A DNA stretch of 64,000 nucleotides from Minwuia sp048007105 (GCF_048007105.1 NZ_CP180352.1:1426001-1490000); one strand, 5' to 3'. Shown: positions 42,445 to 51,359, numbered from the stretch's first letter. Numbers and translations: made by a program. The notes: generated from the sequence alone by a model not told the origin.

Positions 42445-42843
42445 CGCCCGGCTCCCGCGACGGTCATCAGTTCGATCTGTTCGAAGCCCGCGGCTTGCAG
42501 CCGCCACATCGTCGCGACCACCAGCCGGGTCTCCGCCGACGCATCGGCCTTGATGCGGACCGGGATCGGCCCCGGCTCGCCAAGTGCTGCGGGCAGACCC
42601 TCGGCAGTGACGACCCGGCCGTCCACAGCGATTCCGCCGGCGGCGGAAATCAGAACGGTGCTGGCCGCCGCTCGTGTCGCTGGGGCTGCGCGAGACGGCC
42701 GGCCGGATGTCGAAGGGCTCGCTCACGGCGAACTGCCCGGCCAGCATGAAGAAGATCAGCATCAGGAAGACGATGTTGACCAGCGGCAGGATCCGCTCCT
42801 CGTTGCGCCGCTGCGGCCGTGGACGATGGAAGCCGGGGGTCAC
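42441..42843 (-). pseudogene. Second ExbD/TolR-family biopolymer transport protein, frameshifted
   Basis: Starts with GTG at 42843, overlapping the stop of the first exbD (GTGA). The first frame gives VTPGFHRPRPQRRNEERILP, a membrane helix (LVNIVFLMLIFFMLAGQF) and EPFDIRPAVSRSPSDTSGG. At about 42663 the frame must shift by one to continue with STVLISAAGGIAVDGRVV and the ExbD periplasmic domain ending WRLQAAGFEQIELMTVAGAG at 42441. Without correction the frame runs on into the tonB frame and gives an artificial fusion. One extra C at 42663-42664 explains it. Corrected length is about 133 residues. It is probably intact in the cell. Confidence 0.78.
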
Positions 42844-43271
42844 GGCGCGGTGCCCGGTTGCTGGAAGCTGATCCGTCTTGCCCCGGCGTCCGACAGGAGA
42901 TCGACCACGGTGACAGCACGTTGCAGCGGGACGCCGGCGGCTGCGCGCAGCAGGAAGGACTGGTCCGGCTGTGCCGTCATGCGGGCGGATACCCGCGCGG
43001 CCAGTGCTTCGGCGGTGATCGCGTCGCCGGACAGGCGAAGACCGTCGGGCCGGATCTCCACCAGCATGGCGCCAAGCATCGCTTCTCCTGCGGCGCCTGG
43101 TGGCTGAGCCTCGAGACCGATCGCGCGCCACCGCTCGAAGGATGAGGCCAGCATGAAGAAGATCAGCAGGATGAAGACGACGTCGATCAGCGGCGTCAGG
43201 CTGATGATCGTCCGTCTGGGCGCCTCAGCGGCCGCCGCGAACGATGGCAGGTCGGGCGTTTCGGACCGCAT
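42840..43271 (-). CDS. ExbD/TolR-family biopolymer transport protein
   Basis: A 143-residue protein. A short cytoplasmic N-terminus is followed by one membrane helix with the family's conserved Asp (ISLTPLIDVVFILLIFFMLA, residues about 23-42) and a periplasmic domain of about 95 residues ending RAVTVVDLLSDAGARRISFQ. Asp in PLIDVVF is the proton-path residue of ExbD/TolR. The gene overlaps the end of exbB by about 47 nt and its stop overlaps the start of the second exbD, so all four proteins come from one coupled operon. Confidence 0.88.
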   Translation of the reverse strand: MRSETPDLPSFAAAAEAPRRTIISLTPLIDVVFILLIFFMLASSFERWRAIGLEAQPPGAAGEAMLGAMLVEIRPDGLRLSGDAITAEALAARVSARMTAQPDQSFLLRAAAGVPLQRAVTVVDLLSDAGARRISFQQPGTAP

Positions 43272-43947
43272 TGTCTTGCTCCTGATCGCCGCCGCTCAGG
43301 TCGACCGTGAAGACCCGTGTGACGGCGTCGTCCATTTCATGCGCCAGCCGCTCGGCCCGGCGCTCGAACCAGTTCAGCGCGGCGACGGTCGGGATTGCAA
43401 CGGTCAGGCCGACCGCCGTGGTCAGCAGCGCTTCCCAGATACCGCCCGACAGCACGGCCGGATCGACCTGGCTGCCGGCAAGTTCCATCTGGCGGAATGC
43501 CTCGATCATGCCGAGAACGGTGCCGAGCAGTCCGAGCAGCGGCGCCAGCGAGGCAATGACTTCCAGCGGTCTCAGCCATTGGCGCAGCCGTTCCAGATCG
43601 CCGCTGCCGATGCGGCGAACCTCCTCGCGTACGCTGTCCTCGGGCAGGTGATCGCCCAGGCCGCGCATCGCCGCAGCGGTCACGCGGGCAGGGGGACCCT
43701 TCAGCGGTTCCAGGGTGGACAGCGCGTCCTGGCGCGCGCCGGAGCGCCACGCCCCGATGGCGTCCGAGACCGCATCGGCGTCCGAGCGGGCGCACAGCCA
43801 GAATTGCCAGCCCTTGGCCAGGATGATGGTCAGCGCCGCGACCGACAGCACCATCAGCACGGCGACAACCGGTCCGCCGGATGTCAGCAGATCCAGTATG
43901 CCGCCGGACCAGACCAGATCGGGCGTTTCCGCCGCGGTTTCCGTCAT
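43225..43947 (-). CDS. ExbB/MotA/TolQ-family proton channel
   Basis: About 240 residues. Membrane helices lie near residues 15-40 (SGGPVVAVLMVLSVAALTII), 125-150 (SLAPLLGLLGTVLGMIEAFR) and 170-195 (EALLTTAVGLTVAIPTVAAL). The family motif GLLGTVLGMIEAF and the Thr/Pro-containing last helix identify it. It forms the channel with the ExbD proteins that drives TonB. ATG 43947 is listed; a TTG at 43959 with AGGAAA upstream is an equally reasonable start. It is the first proton-channel gene of the operon, 40 nt after the exported protein gene at 43988-44407. Confidence 0.88.
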   Translation of the reverse strand: MTETAAETPDLVWSGGILDLLTSGGPVVAVLMVLSVAALTIILAKGWQFWLCARSDADAVSDAIGAWRSGARQDALSTLEPLKGPPARVTAAAMRGLGDHLPEDSVREEVRRIGSGDLERLRQWLRPLEVIASLAPLLGLLGTVLGMIEAFRQMELAGSQVDPAVLSGGIWEALLTTAVGLTVAIPTVAALNWFERRAERLAHEMDDAVTRVFTVDLSGGDQEQDNAVRNARPAIVRGGR

Positions 43948-43987
43948 GTCGCCCCGCAACCGTTTCCTGGCGCCGGCATGCCCCCGT

Positions 43988-44407
43988 CTACTTGATCAGC
44001 GAAAGCTCGCCCCTTGCGGAGACGTCGATCAATCCGAGGCAGTCCTCGACCGCGCCAGCGGCCGAATCGCAGGCCAGTACATCATTGAGCAGGATGCGCC
44101 CGATCGAGGCGCATGCAAGCCCGGCGATGTCGAAGACCTTCAGGCTGGTCTTGGCCGGCGGCAGCGGAGCGGTTTCAAGGGCCAGGCGCTGGGCGACGAT
44201 GCCCTCGCCGTCGAACATCACCAGGTCCAGCCTCAGGGAGCTGAAGTCCTGCTGGGATCCGTTCTGCAGCAGAACATAGGCGCGGCAGGAATCGCCCTGC
44301 TGCTCCAGCTTGTTGAGTTCCAGCGCGACCCGGCCTTCCTGGGCTGTCGCACCTTCAACCCATCCGGCAATCGCCAGAACCGTCAGAACCGCGAGCAGCG
44401 ATCTCAT
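43988..44407 (-). CDS. Small exported protein at the head of the exbB-exbD-tonB operon
   Basis: A 139-residue protein with a signal peptide (MRSLLAVLTVLAIAGWVEGATAQ) and a mature beta-rich part: VALELNKLEQQGDSCRAYVL, SSLRLDLVMFDGEGIVAQR and three Cys residues, two of them near the C-terminus (ACASIGRILLNDVLACDS). It has no enzymatic motif. Its position directly upstream of exbB on the same strand suggests a periplasmic partner of the Ton system. I recall similar small proteins beside alphaproteobacterial exbB genes, but I cannot name a family. GGGAGAAGC before the ATG supports the start. Confidence 0.75.
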   Translation of the reverse strand: MRSLLAVLTVLAIAGWVEGATAQEGRVALELNKLEQQGDSCRAYVLLQNGSQQDFSSLRLDLVMFDGEGIVAQRLALETAPLPPAKTSLKVFDIAGLACASIGRILLNDVLACDSAAGAVEDCLGLIDVSARGELSLIK

Positions 44408-44509
44408 GGGCTTCTCCCGTTGTCATCATCCCTCACGCCCAACTCTCATAGTTTTGGCGAGCGGCTACCGCAAGGGCAGCGCGGGGACGGACCGCGCCTG
44501 CGACGATTA

Positions 44510-45136
44510 TCAGGCCTCTTCGGGATGCGGGCTGGTGCGGGCCATCCATTCTTCCAGCTTCTGGCGGGCGCGGGAGGTGCGCGACTTGATCGTGCCGACC
44601 TCCACGTCCAGAAGCTCGGCGGCTTCGGCATAACTCATGCCTTCGACGCCGATCAGGTAGAGCGTCGCCCGTTCCTGCAAGGGCAGGCGTGCAAAGGCGC
44701 GTGCGAAATCGCGAACGTCGCAGCCGGCGGCCTGATCGCCGGATACGGGCATCAGGTGCTCGTGATCGCCGATATCCAGATGATGGCCGCGCCGTCCGTC
44801 CCGGCGCAGGTCGGAGCGGAAGCGGTTCTGCAGGATCGTGAACAGCCACGCCTCCAGATTGGTGCCACGCCGGAACTGGCGGTGACTCTTGATCGCCTTC
44901 TCCATCGTGTCCTGGGTCAGGTCGTCTGCCGCTGCGTCGGAGCGCGTCAGATAGCGCGCATAGCGCTTCAGGCCGGGCATCGCATCCTGAAGCCCCTCGA
45001 CGAAGGCGTGTTCCGGGCATGCGGCGGCCTGCGCCGTCTCCGTCACATCCGCACGGGCGGCCGCCTGACTGCCTGCCTTCGGCGGGTTGTTGTTGTTGTC
45101 GTTCAGCGCTTGTGTCGGCTCAAACCTACGCATCAT
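44510..45136 (-). CDS. ECF-family RNA polymerase sigma factor
   Basis: A 208-residue sigma-70 ECF protein. Region 2 lies at about residues 54-115 (MPGLKRYARYLTRSDAAADD, LTQDTMEKAIKSHRQFRRGT, LEAWLFTILQNRFRSDLRR). Region 4 lies at about 145-200 (FARLPLQERATLYLIGVEGM, SYAEAAELLDVEVGTIKSRT). It resembles the EcfG-related group of alphaproteobacteria, but no NepR anti-sigma or PhyR gene is adjacent, so the group is not settled. The N-terminal 50 residues (MMRRFEPTQALNDNNNNP) are polar and disordered. The start at 45136 is chosen for the GGAG upstream; the frame continues 34 codons further without family-like sequence. Confidence 0.85.
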   Translation of the reverse strand: MMRRFEPTQALNDNNNNPPKAGSQAAARADVTETAQAAACPEHAFVEGLQDAMPGLKRYARYLTRSDAAADDLTQDTMEKAIKSHRQFRRGTNLEAWLFTILQNRFRSDLRRDGRRGHHLDIGDHEHLMPVSGDQAAGCDVRDFARAFARLPLQERATLYLIGVEGMSYAEAAELLDVEVGTIKSRTSRARQKLEEWMARTSPHPEEA

Positions 45137-45710
45137 GAATGCAACTCCACTTGGCCGACGGGCGGGATGCAGAGGGCCTGCGATCCAGTACTGCCCGGAT
45201 TCAGAGCGTACGCTTCGTGCGTTGCAGGCTGGCATCATAGGTTAACAAACCTTTCCGGGTCCGAAGCGAAGCTTTAATTGGTTAGGTAAATCATGATCTT
45301 GAGTTCGAAGATTTTTTCGATCGCCGGCTTAATGGCCGTCGTCGGTCCGCAGGAATTCCGGAAAGGCGGTTGCGGCCCCCGCGATCCCGAAGGACCGGGG
45401 GGCCGGACCGCATCGGACCGCATCTGCATGGCTGCGGAGCGGCTTTCTGCGGGCCGCCGACAGTCGCGCCGCCTTTGGGCTGAGGGGGGGCTGGGCGCGC
45501 TTGCGGCGGTCTAGGTTCCGGCCGGAAGGGGCGCCGGAACCAAATCGTCAACGCCGCAGCGCGGAATTCGTTCCGCACCGCCGTGCGCAACGGTCGCAGC
45601 TCGCAGGATGCGGCTGCGACGTTACGCGACTGGTTATCGGTGAGTCCGTACCCAGATGAGGATCTCCGGGAGCGGTGTCTCTGCTGCCGGCAACAAGAAG
45701 TCGAAAGCCA
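45137..45710. other. 574-base intergenic region with hairpins
   Basis: Lies between the divergent sigma factor and AI-2E-type genes. The part next to the sigma gene is AT-richer (TTAACAAACC, TTTAATTGGTTAGG around 45241-45283) and probably holds promoters. Two inverted repeats are visible: GGCCCCC/GGGGGCC (45374-45404) and GGTTCCGGC/GCCGGAACC (45514-45541). A 73-codon frame at 45293-45514 has no convincing ribosome binding site or composition and is not called. Confidence 0.55.
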
Positions 45711-46829
45711 ATGACCGACCAAAACGCACCTGCGGCGCCGCGCACCGGCGTGATCCGCAAGCGCCATTCCGGCGCGCTTTTCAGTATCAGTTTCTGGACG
45801 CTGGCGGTGTTTCTCGTCATCGCCGTGACAGCCGTTCTGGGGCGCGATTCCGGACCGTTCATCCTGGCCGGTGCGCTCGCCCTGATCGGTTCGCCCGCCT
45901 TCGCGTCCATCAGGCGCCGCACGGGCATGAGCCGCACCATGGCCGCCCTGATCGTGACAGCAGGCATGGTGGCGGTCATCGCCCTTGCGCTGACGCTTCT
46001 GGCCGGCCCCCTTGCCGTCGAACTGACCAGTGTTGCCGACCGGCTGCCCGGCTTCCTGGACAGTGTCTCCGAGCGGCTCGAGAACGCGTTCCGCAACGGC
46101 CTCGGCAATGGTGGCGCCGGATCGGAAAATGCGGAGGAGGCGGCATCCGAAGCGTCGGCGACGCTCGATCTGGCCGAGAAGTGGGCCGTCGGCGGGCTGG
46201 CGACGCTGTTCGACACCATCTTCTTCGTCGTGATCACGCCCTTCACGCTGCTGTTCCTGCTGCGCGACGGCCACCACGCGATCGGCATCATCGACCGGGC
46301 GCTGCCGACCGGCGCCAGGGCAGATGTTCGGGAACTGGGTTCAGCCATTCGCAACCAGCTTGCGGCCTATGTCCGGGGTCAGACCTTCCTCTGTGTGACC
46401 CAGGCCGTCACCCATGTCATCGGGCTCTGGGCCGTGGGGCTCAATTTCGCGGTCCTGCTGGGCATTCTCACCGGTCTCGCCACGGCCATCCCCGTGATCG
46501 GCAACATCGTCATGTTCTCGATCTGCATGGTGATCGCCGTGTTCCAGTTCGAGACCATCCTGCCTATTCTCGGCGTCGCGGTGGTCTTCGGTTTCTCGCA
46601 GTTGCTGGAGACGGTCGTGCTGTCGCCGCTGCTGGTCGGCAAGCCGACGCAGCTTCACCCGATCTGGGTCGTGCTGGCGGTGCTGATCGGGGGCAACGCC
46701 ATGGGCATTCTCGGCGCGCTGCTGGGCCTGCCGGTAGCTGCGGCGATCAAGGCGATCCTGCAGTTTGCCGCCGAACGGCGGGCGCGCGGCGAACTGGAAC
46801 TGCGGCGGACGGCAGGGGAGCCGCGATGA
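45711..46829 (+). CDS. AI-2E family (TqsA/YdiK/PerM-like) membrane permease
   Basis: About 372 residues with the family topology: two N-terminal helices (residues about 25-65), a third (about 78-105), a soluble middle part (about 110-165), then a C-terminal group with EKWAVGGLATLFDTIFFVVI, TPFTLLFLLRDG, AVGLNFAVLLGILTGLATAI, PVIGNIVMFSICMVIAVFQF and the final helices. Members export small molecules or Na+/Li+, and the AI-2 name is historical. ATG 45711 is preferred to an upstream GTG (45675), though neither has a strong ribosome binding site. Its stop overlaps the start of the GNAT gene (ATGATGA region), so the two are cotranscribed. Confidence 0.85.
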   Translation: MTDQNAPAAPRTGVIRKRHSGALFSISFWTLAVFLVIAVTAVLGRDSGPFILAGALALIGSPAFASIRRRTGMSRTMAALIVTAGMVAVIALALTLLAGPLAVELTSVADRLPGFLDSVSERLENAFRNGLGNGGAGSENAEEAASEASATLDLAEKWAVGGLATLFDTIFFVVITPFTLLFLLRDGHHAIGIIDRALPTGARADVRELGSAIRNQLAAYVRGQTFLCVTQAVTHVIGLWAVGLNFAVLLGILTGLATAIPVIGNIVMFSICMVIAVFQFETILPILGVAVVFGFSQLLETVVLSPLLVGKPTQLHPIWVVLAVLIGGNAMGILGALLGLPVAAAIKAILQFAAERRARGELELRRTAGEPR

Positions 46830-47296
46830 TGACAGAGATCGTGTTTCGCGAGGCCGGCGAAGCGGACCTGCCGGCCATCGTGGCGATGCTGGCCGACGAC
46901 GATATCGGCCGCGGCCGCGAAACGGCCGAAGATCTGGAGCCCTACAGGCGGGCCTTCCGGGACATGCAGGCGCAGGGCGGCAATGTGGCCATCGTCGCGT
47001 TGGACGCGGCGGGCGCGATTTGCGGCTGCTTCCAGTACACCCTCATTCCCGGACTTTCCCGAAGTGCGGCGCGGCGGGCTCAGGTCGAGGGCGTTCGCGT
47101 GGCATCCTCGATGCGCGGGCAGGGGCTTGGCGAGCGGCTGATGGGCGAGGCGATCCGGATGGCCAGCGCGGACGGCGCAGCCATGGTCCAGCTCACTTCC
47201 GATCTCAGACGCAAGGACGCGATCCGTTTCTATGAGCGTCTCGGTTTCGTTCACAGCCATGCCGGCATGAAGCTCGATCTGCCAGACGCGGAATAA
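46826..47296 (+). CDS. GNAT-family N-acetyltransferase
   Basis: A 156-residue GNAT protein: FREAGEADLPAIVAMLADDD at the N-terminus, VEGVRVASSMRGQGLGERLM as the acetyl-CoA pyrophosphate-binding motif A (R/QxxGxG/A as RGQGLG, residues about 97-102), and RKDAIRFYERLGFVHSHAGM near the C-terminus. It transfers an acetyl group from acetyl-CoA to an amine, and the substrate is unknown. The start ATG overlaps the AI-2E stop, with AGGGGAG upstream. Single-domain, typical length. Confidence 0.9.
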   Translation: MMTEIVFREAGEADLPAIVAMLADDDIGRGRETAEDLEPYRRAFRDMQAQGGNVAIVALDAAGAICGCFQYTLIPGLSRSAARRAQVEGVRVASSMRGQGLGERLMGEAIRMASADGAAMVQLTSDLRRKDAIRFYERLGFVHSHAGMKLDLPDAE

Positions 47297-47489
47297 TTTC
47301 ACACCTGCTCTGATCCGGGGCGACGGACGTGGCGTAAGACGTCCATCCTCGCGTTGAGATCGCGACGCGAAACAGCCGAGGCGGCCGCGCCGGACCTGTG
47401 TCCCTCCCCCTCCCCTCACCGCATGGGCGGGCGCGGCCCCTCAACTCCCTGACAAATTGGTCGGTCGTTTCCCGGAGCGCGCCCGGGAT

Positions 47490-47621
47490 TCAGATGACGA
47501 GCGCGACGATTGCGAGGGTGACGACCGCGCCGGCAGTGCCGCCCAGCAGCACATAGCGGATGCGGCCGCTGACTTCGCCCTGACGGGCGCTTTCGGGGTG
47601 GAGTTGCGGCTGATCGGACAT
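47490..47621 (-). CDS. Small single-span membrane protein
   Basis: A 43-residue protein: a polar N-terminus (MSDQPQLHPESARQGEVSGR) then one membrane helix (IRYVLLGGTAGAVVTLAIVA). AAGGGGGC lies 6-7 nt before the ATG, a good ribosome binding site. No family name. Such very small membrane proteins are frequent in alphaproteobacterial stress regulons, but there is no GGAAC motif that I can see upstream. Moderately confident because the signals for translation and membrane insertion are clear. Confidence 0.6.
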   Translation of the reverse strand: MSDQPQLHPESARQGEVSGRIRYVLLGGTAGAVVTLAIVALVI

Positions 47622-47716
47622 GGGTTGCCCCCTTTCTTCCTTGTGGCTCGGCCACTTGGGGGCTTTTGAGGCTGACACAAGCCCGCCTCACGGTCCCTTG
47701 AGAAGCAGGAACGCAG

Positions 47717-49195
47717 TCAGAGCGCGGCGCGCAGCACCCGGTCGACAATACGCTCGAGGTGTTTCAGCGAGTTGCAGACCTCGACCTGATGGCAGTTCGG
47801 CGCGTAGCGGAGCATCTCGGAATCGCCGGTGCCCCATTGCAGCCGGCCCTCCGGGTTGAGCCAGATCAGCCGCTTCGAGCGGTCGTAGAGCGTGCGGACG
47901 ATTTCGGTGCGAGGATCCGAGTAGTTCGAGCGCGCGTCGCCCAGGATGATCACGGTCGAGCGGTAGTCGACATCGTCCAGCGCCAGATCGCGGAAATCCA
48001 TCAGCGAACGACCGTAGTCGGTCGGCATGTAGGCGAAATCCTCCAGCACCGATGCGACGGCCTCCTCAATGGGCCGGGTCTCGAACAGCTTTGTCACCTC
48101 GCGCAGTTCGCCAGCGAAGGCGTAGGCACGGACCTTGGGCAGCACCTCCTGCAGCGAATAGAGGAACATCAGCAGGAACCGCGCGACATTGGCGACCGAG
48201 CCGGAAACGTCGCAGAGCACGTGCACGTCGGGGCGGTCGATCTTGGTCCGGCGCCACTGCGGCTCGACGATCATGCCGTCATAGCCGTGGTTCTTGCGCA
48301 GGGTGCGGCGGATATCGAGCTGCCCGCGGTGCGATTTCTTGCGCCGGCGCGAATGCAGCACGACCAGCTTCTTCGACATCTTGCGCACCAGTTCCTGCAT
48401 GATCTGGTAGTCGCGGCGTTCGATGTTGGTCAGCCGCACCTGCTCCAGCAGTTCCTCGCGGATCCGGCGGCTCTTGCCGGCGGCCTGCAGCGCCAGCTGC
48501 TGTTCGACATAGTCGCGGATCCGCTCCAGCATCCGCCCGCGCAGCGTGTTCAGCTTCTGGCCCAGCCCGTCCGCGTCGCGGTCGCCCTGCAGCCCGGCCT
48601 CGCGCAGATTGGCGAGATCCTCGTCCAGATCCTCCAGCCCCATGCCCTCGGCGATGCGGCGGGTGAACTGTCCGATCTGGGTGAACAACACGATATCGCG
48701 CACGCCCGAGGCCTCGGCGGATTCCGCCATGCGGGTTTCCAGGCCGGCGCGGTCGTTGCTCAGCAGCATCTGCGAGAGCTCGGAGAGTTCGCCGAGCTGC
48801 GCCTCGGTCATCTCGCCCGGCGCGCCGCCCCCGCCGCCGCCGCCAGAGGCCTCGCCCTCGCCGCCTTCGCCGCCGCCGCTGCCGGACTGGCCGTCGCCGG
48901 CGGTCATGTCGTCGCCGGGTTCGCGGTCGTCGCCGGGTTCGTTGTCGTTGGAGCGGGCGCTCTCGGTGGTGTCGAACTCGCTCACGGCGAAGAACCGCTC
49001 GAAGCAGTCGTCGAAGCGTTCCTTCTCGAACTCGGACTTCGCCAGCGTCACGGCGAGCGAATCCTTCAGCAGCTCGCGGTCGCTCCAGCCGATCATGTCG
49101 ATCGCGCGGTGCGCCTCCAGCGTCTCGGCGGGCGAGATCGGCAGGTCCGCTTCGCGGAGGGCCTTCAGGAAATCGGCCAGCATCGGCGTGATCAT
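47717..49195 (-). CDS. VWA domain protein, CoxE-like
   Basis: A 492-residue protein. Residues 1-75 match the CoxE-type N-terminus (MITPMLADFLKALREADLPI, SPAETLEAHRAIDMIGWSDR). Then comes an acidic/Gly-rich low-complexity linker (about 80-125). A helical middle part (about 130-275) follows, and a VWA domain with MIDAS motif VLCDVSGSVANVARFLLMFL (D-x-S-x-S, about 322-342) and VIILGDARSNYSDPRTE (about 432-448). CoxE proteins work with a MoxR/CoxD AAA ATPase in metal-site maturation or chaperoning. No MoxR gene is adjacent here, so the target is unknown. It ends upstream of no obvious operon partner. Squalene-hopene cyclase follows on the same strand, 31 nt upstream of it in transcription order. 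Confidence 0.85.
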   Translation of the reverse strand: MITPMLADFLKALREADLPISPAETLEAHRAIDMIGWSDRELLKDSLAVTLAKSEFEKERFDDCFERFFAVSEFDTTESARSNDNEPGDDREPGDDMTAGDGQSGSGGGEGGEGEASGGGGGGGAPGEMTEAQLGELSELSQMLLSNDRAGLETRMAESAEASGVRDIVLFTQIGQFTRRIAEGMGLEDLDEDLANLREAGLQGDRDADGLGQKLNTLRGRMLERIRDYVEQQLALQAAGKSRRIREELLEQVRLTNIERRDYQIMQELVRKMSKKLVVLHSRRRKKSHRGQLDIRRTLRKNHGYDGMIVEPQWRRTKIDRPDVHVLCDVSGSVANVARFLLMFLYSLQEVLPKVRAYAFAGELREVTKLFETRPIEEAVASVLEDFAYMPTDYGRSLMDFRDLALDDVDYRSTVIILGDARSNYSDPRTEIVRTLYDRSKRLIWLNPEGRLQWGTGDSEMLRYAPNCHQVEVCNSLKHLERIVDRVLRAAL

Positions 49196-49226
49196 GCGGT
49201 CCTCCCCAGGGCCGCGTCAGGCCCGG

Positions 49227-51182
49227 TCACATGCCGAATTCGACGGTGGGATCGTTCCTGCGCTTCAGGTTGTTGTAGCGGCTGACCGCCCAGAGCGGGA
49301 AGTAGGCGCTGTAGCCATAATAGCGGAGATAGAAGACGCGGGGAAAGCCGACGCCGGTATAGAGGTCTTCCGCCCAGCGCGCGCCGTCGCGCTCGCTGTT
49401 CATGAGCCATTCGATGCCGCGGGCCACAGCCGGGTGATCGGCCTCGCCCGCCGCCATCAGGCCGAGCAGCGCCCAGGCCGTCTGCGACGGCGTCGAGGTG
49501 ACCATGTGGCGGGGCCGGTCCTCGTTATAGGTCTCGCAGCCTTCGCCCCAGCCGCCGTCCTCCAGCTGGGACTCCAGCAGAAAATCGACCGCCTTGCGGA
49601 TGAACGGCGCCTGCATGTCCTGGCCGCAGGCATTGAAGGCGCAGAGCGCCGACCACGTGCCGTATATGTAGTTGACGCCCCAGCGGCCGAACCAGCTGCC
49701 GTTCGCCTCCTGCTCGCGGCGGAGGAACTTCAGGCCGCGCCAGACGGGGCGGCTTTCAATGTCGTGCCCGATCTGCGCCAGCATCGAGATGCATCGCGCG
49801 GTCACGTCCACGGTCGGCGGATCCAGCAGCGCGCCGTGATCGGCGAAGGGAATGGCGTTCAGGTACTGCTTGTCGTTCTCGGCGTCGAAGGCGCCCCAGC
49901 CGCCATTGGCCGACTGCATGCCGATGATCCAGTTGGCCGCGCGTTCGATCGCCGGCCCGTACTTCGCGGCGTCCATGCGGTGCAGCGCCATCACGACGAC
50001 GGCTGTGTCATCGACGTCCGGATAGTGGTCGTTCCAGTATTCGAAGGCCCAACCGCCCGGCTTCAGATCCGGCCGCTTCCAGACCCAGTCGCCGGTGACA
50101 TCGGTGATCTCCCGCTCCAGCAGCCAGTCTGCGGCCTGAAGCATGGCCGGGCTGTCCGGGGCCTCGCCAGCTTCCAGCAGCGCATGCATGCCGAGGCACG
50201 TATCCCAGATCGGCGACAGGCAGGGCTGGCAATAGGCCTCGGTCCCGCGGTCCAGAAGCAGCTTGTCCACCGCCGCTCGTGCGATCTTGCGGTCCGGATC
50301 GTCCTTCGGAATACCCAGCGCGTGGAAGGCCATCACCGTGTTCGCGATCGCGGGAAAGATGCCGCCCAGCCCGTCCTCACCGTTCAGGCGCGGCTTGATG
50401 AACTTCAACGCTTCCTTCAAAGCCTTCTGCCGCTTGCCCTGCGGGAACAGCGGTTCGGCGCGGCGCACCATCTTGTCGAGGCTCAGGAAGAAGCCGCCGA
50501 CCGGCGAGCCCGTCGGATTGGTATTGTATTCCTTCACCTGGTCCGGCGGCACGCGGAACAGCTCGCGGATGTTCACCCCGCGCGGGTTCGCGGCCAGCTT
50601 GCGCTTCGCCATCATGATCAGCAGCGGCACGATCACCGTGCGCGACCAGTAACTGACCTTCGACAGGTGGAAGGGGAACCACTCCGGCAGCAGCATGATC
50701 TCGATCGGCATCGCCGGCACGGCCCGCCACGGCACCTGGTCAAACAGCGCCAGCGCGATACGGGTGAAGACGTTGGCACGCTCGGCGCCGCCGGCGGCCA
50801 GGATGGCGTCGCGGGCGCGCAGCATGTGCGGCGCATTCGGATCGTCGCCGATCAGCTTCAGCGCGAAATAGGCCTTCACCGTGCAGGAAAGGTCCATCGC
50901 CCCGTCGTGATAGAGCGGCCAGCCGTCATGGTCGTCGGACTGGATGCGGCGCAGATAGACACCGATCTTCCGCTCCATTTCGTCATCGACCTCGTCGAGA
51001 TAGTGATTGAGCATCACGTACTCGGCAGGGATGGTGGCGTCGGCTTCGAACTCGAAGATCCAGTGGCCGTCATCACGCTGCAACGCAAGGTAGGCCTCGC
51101 GCGCTTCGCCGATCAGGCATTCCAGATGGTTCAGGTCGATCGAACCACCAGGTTCGGCAGGCATGGCGGCTCTGTCTGACAT
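49227..51182 (-). CDS. shc: Squalene-hopene cyclase
   Basis: About 651 residues from ATG 51182. It cyclises squalene to hopene/diplopterol, the committed step of hopanoid synthesis, at the cytoplasmic membrane. The catalytic motif DVDDTA is at residues 389-394 (family DxDDTA, central Asp protonates squalene). QW-type repeats are visible (QSANGGWGAFDAENDKQYLN, REQEANGSWFGRWG, LESQLEDGGWGEGCETYNED), as are IPAEYVMLNHYLDE near the N-terminus and GVGFPRVFYLRYYGYSAYFP near the C-terminus. The open frame extends to ATG 51293, so the start is uncertain. The other hopanoid genes (hpnC-hpnD-hpnE, hpnH) are not in the window. Divergent from ompW. Confidence 0.93.
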   Translation of the reverse strand: MSDRAAMPAEPGGSIDLNHLECLIGEAREAYLALQRDDGHWIFEFEADATIPAEYVMLNHYLDEVDDEMERKIGVYLRRIQSDDHDGWPLYHDGAMDLSCTVKAYFALKLIGDDPNAPHMLRARDAILAAGGAERANVFTRIALALFDQVPWRAVPAMPIEIMLLPEWFPFHLSKVSYWSRTVIVPLLIMMAKRKLAANPRGVNIRELFRVPPDQVKEYNTNPTGSPVGGFFLSLDKMVRRAEPLFPQGKRQKALKEALKFIKPRLNGEDGLGGIFPAIANTVMAFHALGIPKDDPDRKIARAAVDKLLLDRGTEAYCQPCLSPIWDTCLGMHALLEAGEAPDSPAMLQAADWLLEREITDVTGDWVWKRPDLKPGGWAFEYWNDHYPDVDDTAVVVMALHRMDAAKYGPAIERAANWIIGMQSANGGWGAFDAENDKQYLNAIPFADHGALLDPPTVDVTARCISMLAQIGHDIESRPVWRGLKFLRREQEANGSWFGRWGVNYIYGTWSALCAFNACGQDMQAPFIRKAVDFLLESQLEDGGWGEGCETYNEDRPRHMVTSTPSQTAWALLGLMAAGEADHPAVARGIEWLMNSERDGARWAEDLYTGVGFPRVFYLRYYGYSAYFPLWAVSRYNNLKRRNDPTVEFGM

Positions 51183-51359
51183 GGCATGCTGCGTAGCAGC
51201 AAAGCCTGAATCTGGCAAGCGCCGCAGGCGCTTGACCTCTTCCGACTCTGTCTTTTGCCAATAAAAACCGGAATTATTCAATATTCGCAGCATGATCGCC
51301 TGATCTCGGATCCTGGCCCGTGAAAATTTTTCGGGACCGACGTCAATACGTCAGGAAAT

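Noticed and set aside
41212..43131. A single 639-residue ExbD-TonB fusion protein
   Set aside because: The middle of that frame is Arg-rich shadow; the ExbD C-terminal part is in another frame and an ATGA junction separates ExbD from TonB, so the fusion is an artefact of the frameshift near 42663.
45293..45514. 73-codon frame upstream of the AI-2E-type gene
   Set aside because: No ribosome binding site, low-complexity Gly/Arg composition in its second half, overlap with inverted repeats, and no family resemblance.
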